Part shown: positions 42,030-49,545 of the stretch, piece by piece | Layout: every line of letters starts with the position of its first letter | Numbering within the stretch: the first letter of the stretch is position 1 | Assembly (NCBI RefSeq): GCF_014698965.1 | Contig: NZ_JACXAE010000134.1 | Span: forward strand, 124,001 to 188,000 | From: Iningainema tapete BLCC-T55 | GTDB taxonomy: Bacteria > Cyanobacteriota > Cyanobacteriia > Cyanobacteriales > Nostocaceae | Direction of reading: 5' to 3' | DNA length: 64,000 nt | Notes under the pieces: generated by a model | Told to the model about the DNA's origin: nothing | The model's input: the letters and a program-made list of their open reading frames with translations, nothing else | Databases searched by the model: none | Made by a program: the position numbers and the translations under genes

Positions 42030-43808
42030 ATGCTCAATAAAAACATTGAATTATCAAACCCAACATCACCGCCATACTCAATACTGCGAAGATTTTTACA
42101 ATACTTTCGCCCATATAGCCAAGATATTCTGATAACATCAGGATTAGTGATAGCAAGTGCTGCATGTCTAGCTACAGGTCCATTTCTTGTCGGTTGGTCA
42201 ATTGACAATTTGATTACCCGTGGAAACTGGCGGGGGTTAATGCAGATGTTAATTGTACTGACTATTGTTTATACTACTGGTAGTTTCATTATCCGGAGTC
42301 AAATTAGGCAAATAGGCTGGATTATGCAGCGTCTTTTGGCTCAGTTGCGCAGTGATATTTTCACCAAAATTCAAAGTTTACCGTTGGGTTTTTTTGATCG
42401 CAGTCAAGCGGGTGACTTGATGAGTCGTTTGTTGAATGATGTGAGTACTGTAGAGCAGACATTTGGAGTTGCGATCGCGCAAATCATTGGCAGTATATTC
42501 AGCTTAATTGGGATTATCATTGCCATGATAACGCTGAATTTAGAACTGGGATTGGTAAGCAACTTGGTTGTACCCTTGATGATTTTCGCTACAGGGTTGT
42601 TTGCTACATGGGCGAGAACAAAATTTCGGGAAACCAGGGAAGCGATCGGTCAACTTTCAGCTAGACTGGAGGAAGATCTTAACAGTGTTCGGGAAGCACA
42701 AGCGTTCAACCGAATACAAGTAAATATCCAGCAATTTGATGCTCTCAATGCTGCGAATCGAGATGCCAACGTGCAAGCTGTAGCAATTACCTCTGCCTTT
42801 TTACCCTCAATTGATTTTCTCAACACCGTAGGAACAGCAGGGGTACTAGCTTACGGGGGGTATCTGGCGGTGAAAGGAGCAGCAACAGTAGGAACTGTGA
42901 CTTCATTCCTCATCTACGTTCAGCAATTCTTTCAGCCAATTCAAGTTCTGAGTCAATTTTACACCCAAGCACAATCAGCCTTAGCTGGGTTAGAGCGAAT
43001 ATTTCTGCTCTTAGACGAGCCTGCATTGCTACAAGATGCACCTGATGCCATAGAAATGCCGCCAATACAAGGTGAAGTTAAGTTTGAGGATGTAAGATTT
43101 GGTTATAGTTTCAACCAGTTGGCACTTAATGGTGTTAATTTTCATGCCAAACCAGGACAAATGATTGCCCTAGTAGGAGCGACGGGAGCAGGGAAAAGCA
43201 CAATTATCAACTTAATTTTGCGCTTCTATGATGTGTTGGATGGTGCAATCACCATAGATGGGATCGATATCCGACGTGTTACCCAAGCAAGTCTAAGGCG
43301 TCAGATTGGTATCGTTTTGCAAGACACAATATTATTAAGTGGCACGGTTGCCGAAAATATAGCCTTTGGACGAAAAGACGCCACCCAAGCAGAGATTGAA
43401 CTAGCAGCGCAAGTAGCCAACATTCACGAGTTCATTACTAGTTTACCACAAGGGTATGCTACTCTTTTGGGAGAGCAGGGAACTAGCTTGAGTCAAGGAC
43501 AACAACAACTGCTGAGCATTGCGCGAGCCGTTTTAATTAACCCTCGGATTTTGATTTTGGACGAAGCCACCAGTAGTATTGATACCCGTACAGAAGCTTT
43601 AGTTCAGGAAGCACTTGCTCGGCTGCTGAAAGAGCGTACTAGCTTTGTCATTGCTCATCGCCTGAGTACCGTAACTAAAGCTGACCAAGTACTGGTAGTC
43701 GAGCAAGGTAAAATTGTGGAGCGTGGAACCCATGCCGAGTTGATTGCTCAACAAGGTGTGTATGCGAATTTGTATGGGTTACAATTTGGTATAACGCCAA
43801 CATCCTGA
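42030..43808 (+). CDS. ABC exporter half-transporter B (catalytic ATPase site)
   Basis: A 592-residue partner half-transporter. A six-helix membrane domain (from about residue 33, DILITSGLVIASAACLATG) is followed by an ATPase domain. Walker A is GATGAGKST near 384, the signature LSQGQQQLLSIAR near 486, Walker B ILILDEATSSID with the catalytic Glu, and the H-loop IAHRLST with His. It supplies the active residues missing in its partner, while its own signature has Gln (LSQGQ), the asymmetric pattern of BmrCD/TM287-288. It is translated after a 70-base spacer occupied by the nested palindrome. Confidence 0.92.
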   Translation: MLNKNIELSNPTSPPYSILRRFLQYFRPYSQDILITSGLVIASAACLATGPFLVGWSIDNLITRGNWRGLMQMLIVLTIVYTTGSFIIRSQIRQIGWIMQRLLAQLRSDIFTKIQSLPLGFFDRSQAGDLMSRLLNDVSTVEQTFGVAIAQIIGSIFSLIGIIIAMITLNLELGLVSNLVVPLMIFATGLFATWARTKFRETREAIGQLSARLEEDLNSVREAQAFNRIQVNIQQFDALNAANRDANVQAVAITSAFLPSIDFLNTVGTAGVLAYGGYLAVKGAATVGTVTSFLIYVQQFFQPIQVLSQFYTQAQSALAGLERIFLLLDEPALLQDAPDAIEMPPIQGEVKFEDVRFGYSFNQLALNGVNFHAKPGQMIALVGATGAGKSTIINLILRFYDVLDGAITIDGIDIRRVTQASLRRQIGIVLQDTILLSGTVAENIAFGRKDATQAEIELAAQVANIHEFITSLPQGYATLLGEQGTSLSQGQQQLLSIARAVLINPRILILDEATSSIDTRTEALVQEALARLLKERTSFVIAHRLSTVTKADQVLVVEQGKIVERGTHAELIAQQGVYANLYGLQFGITPTS

Positions 43809-43841
43809 AGGGTGTCGCTACACGTACAAAGCAATATTAGT

Positions 43842-43904
43842 TTAGGAAAGTTGTTGACGGATATGCCGCTCAAATTCTTGAACAGCATCGTACTGATCGG
43901 GCAT
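43842..43904 (-). pseudogene. Possible tail of a lost gene (20 codons)
   Basis: Minus-strand codons MPDQYDAVQEFERHIRQQLS then TAA, preceded in frame by LQYIA and a stop, read like the C-terminal end of a small protein. The reading is too short for assignment. It lies in the 118-base spacer between the ABC pair and the kinase-like gene. Confidence 0.2.
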
Positions 43905-43926
43905 AGCTATATATTGTAGCTAGGAG

Positions 43927-44466
43927 TCACGCACCATCTTTAAAGTTAGTTTCATTTTTTATTAATTCAAAAAATTGCGAAATCTGTTTAGTTGAGCGAA
44001 TATGATAAACACTTTTGATGCTTTTAGCCTGCTCGATATACTCACGATATTTTGGAGTCAAATATTTGTGACATAACCAAAGCACGCGGTAGCTAGTCAG
44101 CGAACTCCTCAATATTGGACTCTTGGACGGCCAGCCTTCTGGCGGTTTAAAGTAACCTGTGATGAATCGTTTAGTTACCCACCAGAAATGCACATATAGA
44201 GGTAGATCGACAAAAACCAGACTATCCGCCTCGTTCAGTCGTTGCCAGAGGGTTTCCATGCAACCAAACCCGTCAATAATCCATCTGTCAGTAACTAAAA
44301 TTTGCTGATGGGCAAGTTTATAGTCTTCATGTGAAACCTCAGTTGCCCCTGATTGATATTGAATCAAGTCCAAGACGTGAAGTGGCAAACCAGTGATTTG
44401 GGATAATCTCTTGCTTAGAGTTGATTTACCGCCTCCAGAATTGCCAAACACCGCTACTTTTTTCAT
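43927..44466 (-). CDS. P-loop kinase-like protein (topology modulation/adenylate kinase-like)
   Basis: A 179-residue P-loop protein starting MKKVAVFGNSGGGKSTLSKRLSQITGLPLHVLD, with Walker A GNSGGGKST at 8-16. The WIIDGFGCMETLWQRLNEADSLVFVDLPLYVHFW segment and the later GYFKPPEGW are typical of the FlaR/topology-modulation subgroup of adenylate-kinase-like proteins. The longer open frame is rejected since its first 35 residues are unlike the family and the ATG at 44466 sits directly before the P-loop. The substrate is unknown; nucleoside or small-molecule phosphorylation is likely. Confidence 0.85.
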   Translation of the reverse strand: MKKVAVFGNSGGGKSTLSKRLSQITGLPLHVLDLIQYQSGATEVSHEDYKLAHQQILVTDRWIIDGFGCMETLWQRLNEADSLVFVDLPLYVHFWWVTKRFITGYFKPPEGWPSKSPILRSSLTSYRVLWLCHKYLTPKYREYIEQAKSIKSVYHIRSTKQISQFFELIKNETNFKDGA

Positions 44467-44504
44467 CGACCTACACAACCGCTTTCTCACACAGGATAAC
44501 ACAA

Positions 44505-44891
44505 TGAATGCTGAATATATCACTAAAACACAACTGAAAGAAACTCGCGGTTGGACAGACGCAGCCATCAAGAAGTTTTTAGGCGCAGAGGATAAAAACG
44601 CCTTGTTTACCGCTTGTTGTTGCTAATGGTCGTGAGATAGTTTCTGTAAAAAGAAGTGGTAGCATTGTCGCATTTTCGCGCTTGATTGAGCAGCAGATAT
44701 TCTCAATCCATGCTGATGATTTGCAAGCAGTTCAGATTAAGTTGAACGCGATCGCAACTTCCGATGAATACAAAGATTTGAGCGCAGAATACAACACCAG
44801 AAAATGGGCGCAACAGCGTTACGAGGAACTGCTAGCTAACGCTTATCCAACCTTATTCAACATATTTGAATTTTCAGGAAAGTCTATATGA
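44505..44891 (+). pseudogene. Frameshifted gene of unknown family
   Basis: An ATG frame reads MNAEYITKTQLKETRGWTDA followed by AIKKFLGAEDKNALFTACCC and stops at 44626. Dropping one A from the five-A run at 44594-44598 gives a continuous frame, EDKTPCLPLVVANGREIVSV and on through AFSRLIEQQIFSIHADDLQ to ...FEFSGKSI at 44891, 128 codons in all. Both parts look like good protein and fit together, so a one-base insertion in a homopolymer broke the gene, or ribosomal slippage at AAAAA restores it. The TKTQLKETRGWTDAAIKKFLG motif recalls small proteins that select a DNA or protein partner, but no function is known. Confidence 0.65.
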
Positions 44892-44925
44892 ATCTTTTTG
44901 CCTCCTCTTCAGGGATAAATGGCAC

Positions 44926-45690
44926 TTACAAATTTTCTGGGTTAATTCCCCTGGATTGCAGTCGCGCTAACAATTCTTGATAGCGCTGTCGTTCCTGTTC
45001 AAGTTGCAACAGCGCCTCCTCTTTGTGTTGACGCTCTTGTTCCGCACGTTGACGCTCCTGTTCCGCACGCTGACGCTCTTGTTCCGCACGCTGACGCTCC
45101 TGTTCTCGCAATTGATCCAATTCCATAAATGTGAGAAATCGCTGTCCATCAGGACGATAAATCTCCAACTGATCGGGTGTAAGTTCAAACCTTACTCCTA
45201 AACGGGGACTCACCCAACCATTTATTTCTTCAATTACTTCTAAATCTTCCCCTGAGCGCTGCAACCCTGTCAAATCAACTTGTACTGGATCGTAGATGTA
45301 ATATTCCTCCACTCCATAGCGTTGATAAAACAGTAGTTTGTTTGCCATTTCTTTAGTAGTGTTGCTGGAGGATAAGATTTCAAACACTACCTGTGGCGCA
45401 ATGTTGTTTTCCTCCCACTGCTTGTAGGAACGCCTGTCTCCTTTTGGTCTACCAAACACAACCATCGCATCAGGTGCTTGACATTTGCTACTTTTCTCAA
45501 CTGGATACCAAAATAGATCGCCAGCAATGAATACATCAGCAATGGCTGCAAACAAGATTTCGAGATTTTCTTTTACAGTCACAATCCAGCGAAACTGTAT
45601 AGTGTTATCAGCCATTGGTTTACCGTCGCTTTCGGGATATATAATATCATGCTCTGTGTCAGATATTACAGGTGTTAGTTGTTGTACCAT
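44926..45690 (-). CDS. Uma2-family (DUF820) nuclease-fold protein with coiled-coil tail
   Basis: A 254-residue member of the Uma2/DUF820 family, very abundant in cyanobacteria and built on a PD-(D/E)XK nuclease fold. Core features are CQAPDAMVVFGRPKGDRRSY with the metal-binding Asp, APQVVFEILSSSNTTKEM with the Glu, and YQRYGVEEYYIYDP. Residues about 200-245 form a heptad-like coil of repeated RAEQERQ units ending ELLARLQSRGINPENL. Biochemical function in the cell is not established. A decayed copy of its 5' end lies at 46540-46620. Confidence 0.85.
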   Translation of the reverse strand: MVQQLTPVISDTEHDIIYPESDGKPMADNTIQFRWIVTVKENLEILFAAIADVFIAGDLFWYPVEKSSKCQAPDAMVVFGRPKGDRRSYKQWEENNIAPQVVFEILSSSNTTKEMANKLLFYQRYGVEEYYIYDPVQVDLTGLQRSGEDLEVIEEINGWVSPRLGVRFELTPDQLEIYRPDGQRFLTFMELDQLREQERQRAEQERQRAEQERQRAEQERQHKEEALLQLEQERQRYQELLARLQSRGINPENL

Positions 45691-45757
45691 TAGTATCTCC
45701 AGTATTATTTGTTAACAGTTAAGTAAAAATGCGGCTATCATTGCTCTTCATGTAGAA

Positions 45758-45943
45758 TTAGACTGTATTCCTTACCTGTGATGCGCATGAGTTATATCTA
45801 GGTAGTTCTGGTTGTCTAACTGGCTCGACTTTAATATCATATAGTTCGTTTGTACCATATTTGACAGATTCAGAGCTACAAGTTGTAAAAATTTTCAGAT
45901 TTGTTTTACTGATAGCAGCTTCATATTGGGTGAGATCATCAAC
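45758..45943 (-). pseudogene. C-terminal fragment of an unidentified protein
   Basis: In the 318-base spacer between the Uma2 gene and the gene at 46009, a minus-strand frame is open for 61 codons. It reads DDLTQYEAAISKTNLKIFTT, then ESVKYGTNELYDIKVEPVRQ and ends ASQVRNTV. It has no start codon, being preceded by TGA. Composition is protein-like, so it is probably the end of a gene whose front is lost. No family recognised; the rest of the spacer shows nothing. Confidence 0.35.
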
Positions 45944-46008
45944 TCAATTCATAATTACTAGCAAAGAATAGTCCAACCAGACAACAGTATAAGTAAACAT
46001 TTCGCCGA

Positions 46009-46497
46009 CTAACGCATTGGCAGCAAAAATTCTTCTTTTTCTTCGGATGTAATATAACCTCCATCCACAGCTTTACCCATAACTTCATTTAGAAAATTTC
46101 TGAGAACTTCTAATACTTGAGTTTGAGCGAATTCAAGAAGCTTTTGTTTAGTGGAGTATCCAAACTCTTGTAGAGTGCAGCTAATTTTATTATCTACTGG
46201 CACAAATTTAATATCAAAATAACTTTCAGGGAAGTCTATCTCAATCTTTTTGCCTTTTAATAGTTCTGAAAGTTGTGAGGGGAGACTTTCGAGAAGAAGG
46301 ATTATATCGGGATCTAAAAACACATATCTTATTTCATCTCCAAACTCTATTAATACTTTATGGTTACGTTCAAAGCAAAAACGTCGTAATCCCATCTGAA
46401 AATCAGAAAGTTCTCCTAATGGGTCATCTGGTGGTGCAAGACCTTCCCAAGTCCAAGGTTCTTCTAATTGGAAAGTAAATTTTTGAGCATGATTCAC
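46009..46497 (-). CDS. Unknown protein, 162 aa
   Basis: A soluble acidic protein starting MNHAQKFTFQLEEPWTWEGLAPPDD. The middle part holds strands and helices (RNHKVLIEFGDEIRYVFLDPDIILLLESLPSQLSELL), and the C-terminal third is helical (KQKLLEFAQTQVLEVLRNFLNEVMG). No catalytic motif is visible. Proteins of this size and type in accessory regions include immunity proteins, but there is no toxin beside it. Family not recognised. Confidence 0.55.
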   Translation of the reverse strand: MNHAQKFTFQLEEPWTWEGLAPPDDPLGELSDFQMGLRRFCFERNHKVLIEFGDEIRYVFLDPDIILLLESLPSQLSELLKGKKIEIDFPESYFDIKFVPVDNKISCTLQEFGYSTKQKLLEFAQTQVLEVLRNFLNEVMGKAVDGGYITSEEKEEFLLPMR

Positions 46498-46539
46498 TGA
46501 TTTTTATCCTATCTTCTTATTTCAAGACGGTGCTAACAG

Positions 46540-46620
46540 TAACAATGAGCGCGAAATTGTATGGTTTTATCTACCAATGGCTTTCCATCGTCGGATATAT
46601 ATTATCATGACAACAACTGC
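46540..46620 (-). pseudogene. Decayed copy of the 5' part of the Uma2 gene
   Basis: The plus-strand run GCGAAATTGTATGGTTTTAT, then CTACCAATGGCTTTCC and GGATATATATTATCATG, parallels positions 45593-45655 in the intact Uma2 gene with substitutions and a four-base gap. In the right frame it reads DDGKPLVDKTIQFR against SDGKPMADNTIQFR, then stops. No nuclease core follows. Confidence 0.65.
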
Positions 46621-46726
46621 ACCAGTTACTTCTTCAGTTATAGTTTCATCAAGGTGATAATTCTAATTTGCGTTTAAAGATATTATTTCCCAACCTACTA
46701 TCACTACAACACATTGGCAACGAACT

Positions 46727-47074
46727 ATGACAAACTCTCGACCTCCACTACCTCAACCTCAGTTAGAACCAACTGGTATCACCTCTGACCAGTATTTACA
46801 TTTCACCCCTGAGAAATTGGAATTGAGTAGAGGATTTTTAGGCTATGGTGGACAAGACCAACTCGGTTTTCAATTGGCTGTTCTCACCAATATGGGACTA
46901 CTCACAGCAATTCGCCATACAGGAATATTAGTATGGATAGAAGCCTTGGATACTCATCTACGGGAAAAGTTGGAAACGGTCGATGCTGAATCAGAAGTCA
47001 TCGAAGCTATGTTCAATCGCTTGAACCGGGCATTGAATGATTTGGCAGCAGTAGCTGAGTTTTTGTCAGAATAA
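46727..47074 (+). CDS. Unknown small protein, 115 aa
   Basis: A soluble protein starting MTNSRPPLPQPQLEPTGITSDQYLHFTPEKLEL, with a Pro-rich front and a helical rest (LLTAIRHTGILVWIEALDTHLREKLETVDAESEVIEAMFNRLNRALNDLAAVAEFL). No motif or family recognised. It is divergent from the Uma2 remnant and convergent with the membrane protein of the GTPase unit. Confidence 0.55.
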   Translation: MTNSRPPLPQPQLEPTGITSDQYLHFTPEKLELSRGFLGYGGQDQLGFQLAVLTNMGLLTAIRHTGILVWIEALDTHLREKLETVDAESEVIEAMFNRLNRALNDLAAVAEFLSE

Positions 47075-47215
47075 TTCTAGGGGGTGGAGAACGTAGAAAA
47101 AGCAGCGGCAAGCCTGTGGCGATCGCTTACTATTTAGACAGATGAAGATAAGGGGCGATCGCTCACTGGATGGTGAGAGCCGAACTCGCTTTCATTCACC
47201 TACAAAATCAACTAC

Positions 47216-48538
47216 TCAAATATCAGCTTTGTCACTTTCCCCATTGGAGTTCGAGGAGTTATTAGGCGAATCAACTAACTCACTTTGAAGCGTTTGATCT
47301 GTAGGTTGTTGTAGTTTTGAATCAACCTCTTGTTCGATATTCATTGTGGGTTGCAGTTCCTGTTCACTGGCTGTTATCGACCTTAGGTTTTTCGGTGGCA
47401 TGTCTCGTGTTGCGTTTGGCTTTGTTGTGTCTCTGGTTGAGGAGTTGCTTGAAGAGTTTCCCTGGGTTGTGGTTTGGGGTTGCAGTGTCTCTTGATGCAG
47501 TTGGCTCTGCTTGGACTCCTGTTCTGGAGTCACTTGCGGTAATGGGCTTGGTTGGAGTTTCAACTGAGGGGTTACTTGAAGCGGTGGGAGCGGTTCAAGT
47601 TTCACCTGGGGAGTCGTCTGGGATGGTTGGATCGGTTGAGGCTTGGTGCTTGGGGGTATTTTTAGAATGATCGGGATCGCTATGCTTGCGAGAATTAATA
47701 TTATTAGGAAACCTATCAACAATAGATTTACCGGATTCAAATACTTTTTTTTAATGTCATATTGCTGGACACGCTCAAATACGCTTCGCCAGACTAAATG
47801 CTGCGTGAGAACCTCTTCAGATACTCCTATGTCCTCATCAGATTCTGGTATCTGTTTCCAATTTTCACCGTCATATTGCTGGACACGCTCAGATACGCTT
47901 CGCCAGACGAAATGCTTCCTGAGAACCTTTTCAGATACGTTTCCTGTAACAATCACAAGCGGTCCATCCCAATCTGGTAAGAGGTATTTCTCAAGTTCTT
48001 CGGCAAGTTTCTTTTTTATATCTCGTGAGTTTTTGGCTATCTTAATTGATGGGTCTGGAGTTTCAAATTTCCTATAACCTACTTCATTCGTAACATTCTC
48101 AATATACTTGTTAATAGACTCAATATCAACTAGAAACCCCTCATTTTTATCAAAATATACTGCCTTATCAATTATATGTCTGAATGATTCCCAATCCTTT
48201 AAAGCATTGGCAGCAATTATGCGCAGGACTGGTTCATCTTCACAATATTCACCTATAAATGCTACAGAATTACGTACTCCTCTTCCGTAAAGCTTCGACC
48301 GCTCAATTGCTTTAAGCGCAGTAACTAGCAAGAGTAATTTACTATCATCCTTTGCTAAAACAATTGAATGATCATGGCTCTCATACAGGTCGGAAAGGTA
48401 AACTTTTTTACCTTTTTTTGTATTAATTTGCTCTTTGAGAAGTGGAGGAATATCTTCTGATTGATTATCCTTGGTAATTTTCAACCAGCGGTAGTCATGC
48501 TCAGGAGCAAGTCCGCAACTCTGAACATAAATCTCCAT
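47216..48538 (-). CDS. Single-pass membrane protein with Pro/Gln-rich tail, third gene of the GTPase unit
   Basis: A 440-residue protein. Residues 1-160 form a soluble domain (APEHDYRWLKITKD, HSIVLAKDDSKLLLLVTALKAIER, GRGVRNSVAFIGEY, PVLRIIAANALKDWESF). Residues 202-261 hold two near-identical 22-residue units, SEKVLRKHFVWRSVSERVQQ and SEEVLTQHLVWRSVFERVQQ, 38 apart. One membrane helix lies at about 268-293. The last 145 residues are low-complexity Pro/Gln/Ser/Thr. It follows the small GTPase by nine bases and is surely co-transcribed. No family name is certain. The N-terminal domain, close to two GTPases, suggests a GTPase-regulated adaptor or effector at the membrane. Confidence 0.7.
   Translation of the reverse strand: MEIYVQSCGLAPEHDYRWLKITKDNQSEDIPPLLKEQINTKKGKKVYLSDLYESHDHSIVLAKDDSKLLLLVTALKAIERSKLYGRGVRNSVAFIGEYCEDEPVLRIIAANALKDWESFRHIIDKAVYFDKNEGFLVDIESINKYIENVTNEVGYRKFETPDPSIKIAKNSRDIKKKLAEELEKYLLPDWDGPLVIVTGNVSEKVLRKHFVWRSVSERVQQYDGENWKQIPESDEDIGVSEEVLTQHLVWRSVFERVQQYDIKKKYLNPVNLLLIGFLIILILASIAIPIILKIPPSTKPQPIQPSQTTPQVKLEPLPPLQVTPQLKLQPSPLPQVTPEQESKQSQLHQETLQPQTTTQGNSSSNSSTRDTTKPNATRDMPPKNLRSITASEQELQPTMNIEQEVDSKLQQPTDQTLQSELVDSPNNSSNSNGESDKADI
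47757..47938. repeat. Internal tandem duplication in the membrane-protein gene
   Basis: Segments 47757-47824 and 47871-47938 are about 90% identical over 68 bases and lie 114 bases (38 codons) apart, in frame. They encode the two VWRS-ERVQQYD units next to the membrane helix. High base identity, third positions included, points to a recent duplication or ongoing conversion. Confidence 0.8.
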
Positions 48539-48547
48539 CGCATACTC

Positions 48548-49531
48548 CTACTGAATGTTTAACAACTCTTTACCCTGTATCACTTCAAATCCATCAGTTG
48601 TTTTACAATCCTTGGCAAAATCTCGAACTGCCTCTTTAAGGTAATGATCTAGACCAAACCAATCTCGCATGAAATTTAATGCTCCCCATTGCCTTTGGAT
48701 ATGGAGTTTTAACAAAAACCGTAAGAGGTACTTAAGCGGCTGTTCGTTATCCTTGGGACAGTATTCAGCATCGGGGTGAAGTTTTTTGAAACGAAAGATC
48801 GGATTTCCTTCTATCACATCAATTGAAGAAAAGTAGACTGTTCCTACAGTTTGAACGGGTGTGACAACTACAGCTACTTTTTGCAGCAGCGCTTCCGAAC
48901 TAAAAAGGTCAAGCAAAACTGCATATTCAGCCTTGATTCGTTGCAGTAATTCAGTAGCGGATTTATTGTTTTGTAGGTAGCTTTCACACTTGATTGGTGC
49001 AAGTATTACCAACCGAGGTGTTTTGATATCTTGATAAACCTCTTTAAACCAGACAGTTATATCTAACCGACGATTTTTATGAGCGTGCCACCTACCCTTG
49101 GTTTCCATGAGCGCAGGAGTATCAATTGCAATCACGACACCTACAGATTCAGTGAGACATTTCTTAACGGCATTACGCCCATCTTCATCCTTATCCTTGT
49201 CCATAACATAACCACCAGGGTAGTCCCAGAAATGCAGCCGCAAAGATGGCTTAGTACCTTTCTGACCTACATCAAAAATGAAAGAGCGGATGGACTTTGC
49301 ACCTGCTTTTGCCTCGGTAGACTCAATTCCACCTTCTTCATCTTTATTTTTCTCTCTCAGGCTTTTAAGTTGAGCCAGTTTTTTTCCCAAATCGTGTGCA
49401 GTATCTAGATCGGGCTTGAGTTGTATTCTGGTCTTAGCTATTTTCTGCTCGTATTCATAATACATAGCAGTCAAGAGGCTAGTTTTGCCTACATATCTCG
49501 GACCGAACATCATGATGTTAAGTTCGTGCAT
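48548..49531 (-). CDS. Small P-loop GTPase-like protein (DO-GTPase/Rab-like type), second gene of the unit
   Basis: A 327-residue TRAFAC-type GTPase-like protein. G1 is FGPRYVGKTSLL (10-20) right at the N-terminus, and G3 is HFWDYPGGY with D103. A charged insert (about 50-80, KSLREKNKDEEGG) lies between them. The usual NKxD is replaced by APIKCE near 180, so base specificity may differ. This build fits the double-GTPase (DO-GTPase2-like) families described in NTP-dependent bacterial conflict systems, where they occur in multi-gene units; that assignment is by pattern and needs a profile search. It is 14 bases downstream of the dynamin-like gene. Confidence 0.75.
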   Translation of the reverse strand: MHELNIMMFGPRYVGKTSLLTAMYYEYEQKIAKTRIQLKPDLDTAHDLGKKLAQLKSLREKNKDEEGGIESTEAKAGAKSIRSFIFDVGQKGTKPSLRLHFWDYPGGYVMDKDKDEDGRNAVKKCLTESVGVVIAIDTPALMETKGRWHAHKNRRLDITVWFKEVYQDIKTPRLVILAPIKCESYLQNNKSATELLQRIKAEYAVLLDLFSSEALLQKVAVVVTPVQTVGTVYFSSIDVIEGNPIFRFKKLHPDAEYCPKDNEQPLKYLLRFLLKLHIQRQWGALNFMRDWFGLDHYLKEAVRDFAKDCKTTDGFEVIQGKELLNIQ

Positions 49532-49545
49532 AGAAGTGTCTTTAG

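Noticed and set aside
47317-48077. Plus-strand frames of 117 and 144 codons opposite the membrane-protein gene
   Set aside because: They arise from the low-complexity Pro/Gln tail and the duplicated segment read backwards. The minus-strand gene has operon context and a coherent domain order.
49079-49408. 109-codon plus-strand frame opposite the small GTPase gene
   Set aside because: Opposite a gene with P-loop and DxPG motifs; no start signal and a Phe/Leu-rich random composition.
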